64,000 nucleotides of DNA, from positions 868,001-932,000 of the forward strand of contig JBAIAA010000653.1 of the NCBI GenBank assembly GCA_037893245.1, read 5' to 3'. Position 1 is the first letter of the stretch. Each line of letters begins with the position of its first letter. The DNA is from Crossaster papposus (Eukaryota > Echinodermata > Asteroidea > Velatida > Solasteridae). The position numbers and the translations under genes were made by a program. Below, piece by piece: positions 55,498-64,000 of this stretch. The notes below the pieces were generated by a model. The model was not told the DNA's origin and did not search any database. It saw only the letters and a program-made list of their open reading frames with translations.

Positions 55498-56068
55498 ATG
55501 GCCTCCTCCACTGCTGTTTCGAAAGCCAAATGTCCGTCCATTCTCCATTTGGTGAAGGTGGCCATCGCCTCTCTAGGGGGCAAAGGTGGCGCCTCGTCCC
55601 AAGCCATCAAAAAGTACATCCAGGAAAATTGCGGCGTAGACATCGAGAAGAAGGCCAGAACCATCCGCAATGCTCTGAACTCTGGCGTAGACAAGTGTGA
55701 ACTTATCCGCACCAAGGGTAAGGGGGCCGCGGGCACGTTCAAACTTGACAGCACGAAGGAGAAGGTTGCTGCGAAGGTTGCCAAGGAGAAGGAGGGAAGT
55801 CAAGGCCAAGAAAGAGCGGGAAAATATTGCAGAGAAAGCCAAGAAAGCCAAGATCGCCGAGAAAGCAAAGAAAGCCAAGATCGCGGAGAAATCGAAGAAA
55901 GCCAAGCCATCCAAGAAAGTGAAGAAACCCGCTCTGAAGAAGACCGCAAAGAAGGCCGCCAAGAAAACTCCCTCTAAGCCAGCTACAGCCAAACCAACCA
56001 AAAAGCCAGCTAGCAAAAACACATCGGGCAAGCAGAAGAAAGTGCCGGCCAAGCCATCAAAGAAATAA
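55498..56068 (+). pseudogene. H1 copy 29, frameshift at codon 100
   Basis: One extra base in gagggaagtc (about 55794-55799) shifts the frame after Glu99. Translation runs out of frame to a stop ending at 55977, replacing the Lys-rich tail by a Glu/Ser/Gln/Arg-rich one. The original frame stays open to 56068. The stem-loop is also of the damaged GGCTTA type, so the copy is hit twice. Confidence 0.9.
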
Positions 56069-56100
56069 CTGCTCTTCCCGGCACCACCCAAAACCAAAAC

Positions 56101-56116
56101 GGCTTATTTCAGAGCC
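56101..56116 (+). terminator. Damaged histone stem-loop of copy 29
   Basis: GGCTTA arm as in copies 13 and 20, here attached to a frameshifted gene. Confidence 0.85.
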
Positions 56117-57315
56117 ACAACATTAACAAAAGAGATATTCCGTTGTGTTGTTTATGAGTAATGGGCAATTGTTTTAATCTATTGAGCGTTTGATTAATGA
56201 TGTGTGGTGTAGTGTTTTTAACCCTGTTACTGAAAAAACCAAAACACAAACAAACACTGCGGAATGGGAAACAAGAAACAGAACAGATTAAGGCGAGGGT
56301 GCAAAATCAGTGTGAATTGAACATAAACTGGAAAATGAGGATAAAATCAACTTTAATTGTTTTTGTGTCTTAAGCCTCACGGAGAGTCGCAACTATTTTT
56401 ACCTAGATTGTTTGAAGTTGGGGCATTGATCACTAAGCGCATCCTTGATGGGGAACGTGTTTGACGTTGCATCATCGGGCGTCGATGAACTGGTGATGGC
56501 GCTCTGTTAGCAGCGCCGTTGCAACGTTGAGGGCGCTACATAACTGTTACGGAACCGTCAAATAATTATTAATAATAATTGTAAAAGAGCATGGATTTTG
56601 GCGACTTTAACCCAATTTTGATGATAGTGAAAACACAGTAGAGGAAATGAGGAGTTAATGGCTGCAAGCTTTAAAACAAAGAATTATGTTGAGCACGTAG
56701 TATTAGTTCACTCGAATCCACTCCAACACCAAACCGGTGACAGGAAAACGGCGCCCATCTAGTAATAATTGTTTGCAATGTTTCGTGGCATGTTTTAACG
56801 GTGGTGAGTTAATCTATTGAGATTTCCTGCCAACATTATGAAGAGAAAATTACCCAGAAGCCGATGAACTACGTTTTGTACTATACAAATATATATATAT
56901 AAAACAATAGTGAAATCAGCAGGAATGGAAAACACAAAGTTATACCGGCAGCTACGTCGTACCAACTCGTTCTAAATTCAGTTATATCAACTGCCGTTTA
57001 CAAATCGTGTACCGTTTGATATCAGCGGAAAGACCAAATTACGTACTAGCTGCTTGACTCACTTTTAAAATCTAAAGCTACGTCTAAAAGTAACAAAACA
57101 TTAAATCAGTTGGAATGGCAAACACACAATTACAAGAAAGTGACGAGAAATGGTCCATCGCTTCTCGGTTGGTTGGGCAGCATGAAAGGGCATTATACTG
57201 TTGCGCGTCCGCAGCGTAAAGTCAAATGGGCGGACACAATTTTCTACCAAATCATTACTCGCCTTCCAGTTCTAGGATTCGCTCGATTGTTAACAAGAAA
57301 TCTCGTAACCAAATA

Positions 57316-57885
57316 ATGGCCTCCTCTACTGCTGTTTCGAAAGCCAAATGTCCGTCCATTCTCCATTTGGTGAAGGTGGCCATCGCCTCTCTAGGGGGCA
57401 AAGGTGGCGCCTCGTCCCAAGCCATCAAAAAGTACATCCAGGAAAATTGCGGCGTAGACATCGAGAAGAATGCCAGAACCATCCGCAATGCTCTGAACTC
57501 TGGCGTAGACAAGTGTGAACTTATCCGCACCAAGGGTAAGGGGGCCGCGGGCACGTTCAAACTTGACAGCACGAAGGAGAAGGTTGCTGCGAAGGTTGCC
57601 AAGGAGAAGGAGAGAGTCAAGGCCAAGAAAGAGCGGGAAAATATTGCAGAGAAAGCCAAGAAAGCCAAGATCGCCGAGAAAGCAAAGAAAGCCAAGATCG
57701 CGGAGAAATCGAAGAAAGCCAAGCCATCCAAGAAAGTGAAGAAACCCGCTCTAAAGAAGACCGCAAAGAAGGCCGCCAAGAAAACTCCCTCTAAGCCAGC
57801 TACAGCCAAACCAACCAAAAAGCCAGCTAGCAAAAACACATCGGGCAAGCAGAAGAAAGTGCCGGCCAAGCCATCAAAGAAATAA
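57316..57885 (+). CDS. H1: Linker histone H1, copy 30 (K52N)
   Basis: Intact with K52N in the globular domain. It begins a run of three units that share K52N, and a 7-bp deletion (accggtgacagg) marks the spacer before each. Confidence 0.95.
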   Translation: MASSTAVSKAKCPSILHLVKVAIASLGGKGGASSQAIKKYIQENCGVDIEKNARTIRNALNSGVDKCELIRTKGKGAAGTFKLDSTKEKVAAKVAKEKERVKAKKERENIAEKAKKAKIAEKAKKAKIAEKSKKAKPSKKVKKPALKKTAKKAAKKTPSKPATAKPTKKPASKNTSGKQKKVPAKPSKK

Positions 57886-59132
57886 CTGCTCTTCCCGGCA
57901 CCACCCAAAACCAAAACGGCTCTTTTCAGAGCCACAACATTAACAAAAGAGATATTCCGTTGTGTTGTTTATGAGTAATGGGCAATTGTTTTAATCTATT
58001 GAGCGTTTGATTAATGATGTGTGGTGTAGTGTTTTTAACCCTGTTACTGAAAAATCCAAAACACAAACAAACACTGCGGAATGGGAAACAAGAAACAGAA
58101 CAGATTAAGGCGAGGGTGCAAAATCAGTGTGAATTGAACATAAACTGGAAAATGAGGATAAAATCAACTTTAATTGTTTTTGTGTCTTAAGCCTCACGGA
58201 GAGTCGCAACTATTTTTACCTAGATTGTTTGAAGTTGGGGCATTGATCACTAAGCGCATCCTTGATGGGGAACGTGTTTGACGTTGCATCATCGGGCGTC
58301 GATGAACTGGTGATGGCGCTCTGTTAGCAGCGCCGTTGCAACGTTGAGGGCGCTACATAACTGTTACGGAACCGTCAAATAATTATTAATAATAATTGTA
58401 AAAGAGCATGGATTTTGGCGACTTTAACCCAATTTTGATGATAGTGAAAACACAGTAGAGGAAATGAGGAGTTAATGGCTGCAAGCTTTAAAACAAAGAA
58501 TTATGTTGAGCACGTAGTATTAGTTCACTCGAATCCACTCCAACACCAAACCGGTGACAGGAAAACGGCGCCCATCTAGTAATAATTGTTTGCAATGTTT
58601 CGTGGCATGTTTTAACGGTGGTGAGTTAATCTATTGAGATTTCCTGCCAACATTATGAAGAGAAAATTACCCAGAAGCCGATGAACTACGTTTTGTACTA
58701 TACAAATATATATATATAAAACAATAGTGAAATCAGCAGGAATGGAAAACACAAAGTTATACCGGCAGCTACGTCGTACCAACTCGTTCTAAATTCAGTT
58801 ATATCAACTGCCGTTTACAAATCGTGTACCGTTTGATATCAGCGGAAAGACCAAATTACGTACTAGCTGCTTGACTCACTTTTAAAATCTAAAGCTACGT
58901 CTAAAAGTAACAAAACATTAAATCAGTTGGAATGGCAAACACACAATTACAAGAAAGTGACGAGAAATGGTCCATCGCTTCTCGGTTGGTTGGGCAGCAT
59001 GAAAGGGCATTATACTGTTGCGCGTCCGCAGCGTAAAGTCAAATGGGCGGACACAATTTTCTACCAAATCATTACTCGCCTTCCAGTTCTAGGATTCGCT
59101 CGATTGTTAACAAGAAATCTCGTAACCAAATA

Positions 59133-59702
59133 ATGGCCTCCTCTACTGCTGTTTCGAAAGCCAAATGTCCGTCCATTCTCCATTTGGTGAAGGTGGCCAT
59201 CGCCTCTCTAGGGGGCAAAGGTGGCGCCTCGTCCCAAGCCATCAAAAAGTACATCCAGGAAAATTGCGGCGTAGACATCGAGAAGAATGCCAGAACCATC
59301 CGCAATGCTCTGAACTCTGGCGTAGACAAGTGTGAACTTATCCGCACCAAGGGTAAGGGGGCCGCGGGCACGTTCAAACTTGACAGCACGAAGGAGAAGG
59401 TTGCTGCGAAGGTTGCCAAGGAGAAGGAGAGAGTCAAGGCCAAGAAAGAGCGGGAAAATATTGCAGAGAAAGCCAAGAAAGCCAAGATCGCCGAGAAAGC
59501 AAAGAAAGCCAAGATCGCGGAGAAATCGAAGAAAGCCAAGCCATCCAAGAAAGTGAAGAAACCCGCTCTAAAGAAGACCGCAAAGAAGGCCGCCAAGAAA
59601 ACTCCCTCTAAGCCAGCTACAGCCAAACCAACCAAAAAGCCAGCTAGCAAAAACACATCGGGCAAGCAGAAGAAAGTGCCGGCCAAGCCATCAAAGAAAT
59701 AA
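59133..59702 (+). CDS. H1: Linker histone H1, copy 31 (K52N)
   Basis: Intact with K52N. The unit before it is 1817 bp, with spacer variants gaggataaaatc and gccgttgcaacg shared with the neighbouring units. Confidence 0.95.
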   Translation: MASSTAVSKAKCPSILHLVKVAIASLGGKGGASSQAIKKYIQENCGVDIEKNARTIRNALNSGVDKCELIRTKGKGAAGTFKLDSTKEKVAAKVAKEKERVKAKKERENIAEKAKKAKIAEKAKKAKIAEKSKKAKPSKKVKKPALKKTAKKAAKKTPSKPATAKPTKKPASKNTSGKQKKVPAKPSKK

Positions 59703-60949
59703 CTGCTCTTCCCGGCACCACCCAAAACCAAAACGGCTCTTTTCAGAGCCACAACATTAACAAAAGAGATATTCCGTTGTGTTGTTTATGAGTAATGGGC
59801 AATTGTTTTAATCTATTGAGCGTTTGATTAATGATGTGTGGTGTAGTGTTTTTAACCCTGTTACTGAAAAATCCAAAACACAAACAAACACTGCGGAATG
59901 GGAAACAAGAAACAGAACAGATTAAGGCGAGGGTGCAAAATCAGTGTGAATTGAACATAAACTGGAAAATGAGGATAAAATCAACTTTAATTGTTTTTGT
60001 GTCTTAAGCCTCACGGAGAGTCGCAACTATTTTTACCTAGATTGTTTGAAGTTGGGGCATTGATCACTAAGCGCATCCTTGATGGGGAACGTGTTTGACG
60101 TTGCATCATCGGGCGTCGATGAACTGGTGATGGCGCTCTGTTAGCAGCGCCGTTGCAACGTTGAGGGCGCTACATAACTGTTACGGAACCGTCAAATAAT
60201 TATTAATAATAATTGTAAAAGAGCATGGATTTTGGCGACTTTAACCCAATTTTGATGATAGTGAAAACACAGTAGAGGAAATGAGGAGTTAATGGCTGCA
60301 AGCTTTAAAACAAAGAATTATGTTGAGCACGTAGTATTAGTTCACTCGAATCCACTCCAACACCAAACCGGTGACAGGAAAACGGCGCCCATCTAGTAAT
60401 AATTGTTTGCAATGTTTCGTGGCATGTTTTAACGGTGGTGAGTTAATCTATTGAGATTTCCTGCCAACATTATGAAGAGAAAATTACCCAGAAGCCGATG
60501 AACTACGTTTTGTACTATACAAATATATATATATAAAACAATAGTGAAATCAGCAGGAATGGAAAACACAAAGTTATACCGGCAGCTACGTCGTACCAAC
60601 TCGTTCTAAATTCAGTTATATCAACTGCCGTTTACAAATCGTGTACCGTTTGATATCAGCGGAAAGACCAAATTACGTACTAGCTGCTTGACTCACTTTT
60701 AAAATCTAAAGCTACGTCTAAAAGTAACAAAACATTAAATCAGTTGGAATGGCAAACACACAATTACAAGAAAGTGACGAGAAATGGTCCATCGCTTCTC
60801 GGTTGGTTGGGCAGCATGAAAGGGCATTATACTGTTGCGCGTCCGCAGCGTAAAGTCAAATGGGCGGACACAATTTTCTACCAAATCATTACTCGCCTTC
60901 CAGTTCTAGGATTCGCTCGATTGTTAACAAGAAATCTCGTTTCCAAATA

Positions 60950-61519
60950 ATGGCCTCCTCTACTGCTGTTTCGAAAGCCAAATGTCCGTCCATTCTCCAT
61001 TTGGTGAAGGTGGCCATCGCCTCTCTAGGGGGCAAAGGTGGCGCCTCGTCCCAAGCCATCAAAAAGTACATCCAGGAAAATTGCGGCGTAGACATCGAGA
61101 AGAATGCCAGAACCATCCGCAATGCTCTGAACTCTGGCGTAGACAAGTGTGAACTTATCCGCACCAAGGGTAAGGGGGCCGCGGGCACGTTCAAACTTGA
61201 CAGCACGAAGGAGAAGGTTGCTGCGAAGGTTGCCAAGGAGAAGGAGAGAGTCAAGGCCAAGAAAGAGCGGGAAAATATTGCAGAGAAAGCCAAGAAAGCC
61301 AAGATCGCCGAGAAAGCAAAGAAAGCCAAGATCGCGGAGAAATCGAAGAAAGCCAAGCCATCCAAGAAAGTGAAGAAACCCGCTCTAAAGAAGACCGCAA
61401 AGAAGGCCGCCAAGAAAACTCCCTCTAAGCCAGCTACAGCCAAACCAACCAAAAAGCCAGCTAGCAAAAACACATCGGGCAAGCAGAAGAAAGTGCCGGC
61501 CAAGCCATCAAAGAAATAA
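60950..61519 (+). CDS. H1: Linker histone H1, copy 32 (K52N)
   Basis: Intact with K52N. The leader has ctcgtttccaaataATGG instead of ctcgtaaccaaataATGG. The unit after it returns to 1824 bp, which ends the K52N block. Confidence 0.95.
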   Translation: MASSTAVSKAKCPSILHLVKVAIASLGGKGGASSQAIKKYIQENCGVDIEKNARTIRNALNSGVDKCELIRTKGKGAAGTFKLDSTKEKVAAKVAKEKERVKAKKERENIAEKAKKAKIAEKAKKAKIAEKSKKAKPSKKVKKPALKKTAKKAAKKTPSKPATAKPTKKPASKNTSGKQKKVPAKPSKK

Positions 61520-62780
61520 CTGCTCTTCCCGGCACCACCCAAAACCAAAACGGCTCTTTTCAGAGCCACAACATTAACAAAAGAGATATTCCGTTGTGTT
61601 GTTTATGAGTAATGGGCAATTGTTTTAATCTATTGAGCGTTTGATTAATGATGTGTGGTGTAGTGTTTTTAACCCTGTTACTGCAAAAAACAAAACACAA
61701 ACAAACACTGCGGAATGGGAAACAAGAAACAGAACAGATTAAGGCGAGGGTGCAAAATCAGTGTGAATTGAACATCAACTGGAAAATGATGATAACATCA
61801 ACTTTAATTGTTTGTGTGTCTTAAGCCTCACGGAGAGTCGCAACTATTTTTACCTAGATTGTTTGAAGTTGGGGCATTGATCACTAAGCGCATCCTTGAT
61901 GGGGAACGTGTTTGACGTTGCATCATCGGGCGTCGATAAACTGGTGATGGCGCTCTGTTAGCAGCGCCGCTGCAACGTTGAGGGCGCTACATAACTGTTA
62001 CGGAACCGTCAAATAATTATTAATAATAATTGTAAAAGAGCATGGATTTTGGCGACTTTAACCCAATTTTGATGATAGTGAAAACACAGTAGAGGAAATG
62101 AGGAGTTAATGGCTGCAAGCTTTAAAACAAAGAATTATGTTGAGCACGTAGTATTAGTTCACTCGAATCCACTCCAACACCAAACCGGTGCGCCAAAACA
62201 GGAAAACGGCGCCCATCTAGTAATAATTGTTTGCAATGTTTCGTGGCATGTTTTAACGGTGGTGAGTTAATCTATTGAGATTTCCTGCCAACATTATGAA
62301 GAGAAAATTACCCAGAAGCCGATGAACTACGTTTTGTACTATACAAATATATATATATAAAACAATAGTGAAATCAGCAGGAATGGAAAACACAAAGTTA
62401 TACCGGCAGCTACGTCGTACCAACTCGTTCTAAATTCAGTTATATCAACTGCCGTTTACAAATCGTGTACCGTTTGATATCAGCGGAAAGACCAAATTAC
62501 GTACTAGCTGCTTGACTCACTTTTAAAATCTAAAGCTACGTCTAAAAGTAACAAAACATTAAATCAGTTGGAATGGCAAACACACAATTACAAGAAAGTG
62601 ACGAGAAATGGTCCATCGCTTCTCGGTTGGTTGGGCAGCATGAAAGGGCATTATACTGTTGCGCGTCCGCAGCGTAAAGTCAAATGGGCGGACACAATTT
62701 TCTACCAAATCATTACTCGCCTTCCAGTTCTAGGATTCGCTCGATTGTTAACAAGAAATCTCGTAACCAAATAATGGCCT

Positions 62781-62789
62781 CCTCTACTG
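62781..62789. repeat. Target-site duplication, left
   Basis: CCTCTACTG, part of the normal H1 codons 3-6, is repeated at 63225-63233 on the other side of the element. Confidence 0.88.
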
Positions 62790-63224
62790 TAGCCTTTTGT
62801 CAAGGCCTTCGTGGCTGCGATCCCAAGCGACCGGAACGGAGACCACGCACGCGAGTGGCGAAGCCACGAGGGCCTTTTCCAACTTGTTTGCGGTTTCTTA
62901 TGTGTTTCTTTATAATCTCGATTTTTGCTACCCAAAACGGTAGCAAAAGTCCGAACCAATCAGAAGCGACGGGGGTCAGCGGGTCAGCATACATTAACAA
63001 ATTATGCAAATCAACAAGTATACAAATTGGTTAATCGTTCAGCACTTTACTTGTTTGCATACAAGTAATGAATAATGCACGTATCATACTCTATGAATAA
63101 TTCATCAAAACAAACCGCAAACAAGTTGGAAAAGGCCCTCGTGGCTTCGCCACTCGACTGGCGCGCGTGGTCTCCCTTTCCAGTCGCTTGGGATCCCAGC
63201 CACGAAGGCCTTGACAAAAGGCTA
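62790..63224. mobile_element. Nonautonomous DNA transposon with long terminal inverted repeats
   Basis: The 435-bp element has TIRs of about 107 and 113 bp (62790-62896 and 63112-63224). Both start TAGCCTTTTGTCAAGGCC read inward, with a few indels between arms. It is flanked by the 9-bp direct repeat CCTCTACTG (62781-62789 and 63225-63233). The central 215 bp is AT-rich and encodes no transposase. Long TIRs with a 9-bp duplication fit a Mutator-like MITE. If the TIR is read as GTAGCC, the duplication would be 7 bp, so the family is uncertain. The TIRs are clearly more GC-rich than the surroundings. Confidence 0.88.
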
Positions 63225-63233
63225 CCTCTACTG
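63225..63233. repeat. Target-site duplication, right
   Basis: The second copy of CCTCTACTG, after which the H1 sequence continues without loss. Confidence 0.88.
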
Positions 63234-63787
63234 CTGTTTCGAAAGCCAAATGTCCGTCCATTCTCCATTTGGTGAAGGTGGCCATCGCCTCTCTAGGGGG
63301 CAAAGGTGGCGCCTCGTCCCAAACCATCAAAAAGTACATCCAGGAAAATTGCGGCGTAGACATCGAGAAGAAGGCCAGAACCATCCGCAATGCTCTGAAC
63401 TCTGGCGTAGACAAGTGTGAACTTATCCGCACCAAGGGTAAGGGGGCCGCGGGCACGTTCAAACTTGACAGCACGAAGGAGAAGGTTGCTGCGAAGGTTG
63501 CCAAGGAGAAGGAGAGAGTCAAGGCCAAGAAAGAGCGGGAAAATATTGCAGAGAAAGCCAAGAAAGCCAAGATCGCCGAGAAAGCAAGGAAAGCCAAGAT
63601 CGCGGAGAAATCGAAGAAAGCCAAGCCATCCAAGAAAGTGAAGAAACCCGCTCTAAAGAAGACCGCAAAGAAGGCCGCCAAGAAAACTCCCTCTAAGCCA
63701 GCTACAGCCAAACCAACCAAAAAGCCAGCTAGCAAAAACACATCGGGCAAGCAGAAGAAAGTGCCGGCCAAGCCATCAAAGAAATAA

Positions 63788-64000
63788 CTGCTCTTCCCGG
63801 CACCACCCAAAACCAAAACGGCTCTTTTCAGAGCCACAACATTAACAAAAGAGATATTCCGTTGTGTTGTTTATGAGTAATGGGCAATTGTTTTAATCTA
63901 TTGAGCGTTTGATTAATGATGTGTGGTGTAGTGTTTTTAACCCTGTTACTGAAAAAACAAAACACAAACAAACACTGCGGAATGGGAAACAAGAAACAGA
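63788..64000 (+). other. Start of spacer after copy 33, cut by window edge
   Basis: It holds a normal stem-loop (63820-63835), the purine element and the beginning of the spacer A tract, and shows that the array goes on. Confidence 0.85.

Larger units (their letters stand above)
62774..63787 (+). pseudogene. H1 copy 33, split by a transposon at codon 5-6
   Basis: ATG 62774 is followed by five normal codons, then a 435-bp inverted-repeat element. The rest of the gene resumes at 63225 with a duplicated cctctactg and is open to 63787. It has A36T and K124R but no other damage. Reading through the element gives an unrelated short peptide, so the copy is inactive unless another start is used. A normal stem-loop follows at 63820. 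Confidence 0.92.
8171..64000 (+). repeat. Tandem array of histone H1 gene units (33 copies, H1 only)
   Basis: Units repeat head to tail. ATG-to-ATG spacing is mostly 1824 bp (range 1823-1827). The exceptions are three 1418-bp units (before copies 14, 21, 25), three 787-789-bp units (after copies 5, 7, 22) and three 1817-1818-bp units (before copies 30, 31, 32). Each full unit has the H1 gene, histone stem-loop, spacer and promoter. Units differ by scattered single-base changes, A-run length and TA-repeat length. No H2A, H2B, H3 or H4 gene was seen in any unit, whereas many animals mix H1 with core histones. The array continues beyond 64000. Confidence 0.97.

Noticed and set aside
62684-63034. 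116-codon frame entering the inverted-repeat element
   Set aside because: It is a chance fusion of the H1 leader frame and transposon sequence with no domain.
8171-64000. Core histone, 5S rRNA, snRNA or tRNA genes inside the H1 spacer
   Set aside because: I read the spacer on both strands and saw no matching motifs or ORFs of suitable length.
8171-64000. CRISPR-like or satellite-only interpretation of the repeat
   Set aside because: Units are 1.8 kb with a conserved coding gene and histone 3' signal, so this is a gene array.

Overview
The window is eukaryotic, almost certainly from an invertebrate animal. It carries a replication-dependent linker histone H1 family with animal-type histone mRNA 3' ends (a 6-bp stem with a UUUC loop, then a purine-rich AAAAGAGA element), and Penelope-like retroelements (PLEs) with hammerhead ribozymes. 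The species cannot be told from the sequence alone. No bacterial feature is present.

Region 1 (1-8170) is a head-to-tail cluster of three nearly identical PLE copies. Copy A (1-940) is cut by the window edge. Copy B (941-3916) is complete except for a 257-bp deletion in its reverse transcriptase. Copy C (4940-8170, probably with upstream DNA from 3917) has one extra A near the start of ORF2. Each complete copy has ORF1 (213 aa, basic, unknown function), a short spacer, ORF2 (PLE reverse transcriptase without a GIY-YIG endonuclease) and a structured 3' region that starts with a type-I hammerhead ribozyme. The spacer after ORF1 holds a stem-loop plus purine element laid out like a histone mRNA 3' end, followed by a TATA-like box before ORF2. 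This suggests that ORF1 may be made as a separate histone-type mRNA.

Region 2 (8171-64000, running off the window) is a tandem array of H1 genes only, all on the + strand, with a basic unit of about 1824 bp. I count 33 gene copies. Of these, 26 are intact (189 aa), three are 3'-truncated to the globular domain (copies 5, 7, 22), two have a stop at codon 108 (25, 26), one has a frameshift (29) and one is split by a terminal-inverted-repeat transposon (33). No core histone gene, 5S rRNA, snRNA or tRNA gene was seen in the unit. Each unit has two H1-box motifs (AAACACA), a TATA-like element, the gene, the histone stem-loop and a spacer of about 1.2 kb with nested inverted repeats.

The array is a mosaic. 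Shared rare variants, three 1418-bp units, three 787-789-bp units and three 1817-1818-bp units show repeated unequal crossing-over or gene conversion. Three different rearrangement junctions, including the PLE-array boundary, fall within a few bases of the same spacer site (ACAGGAAAACGG).
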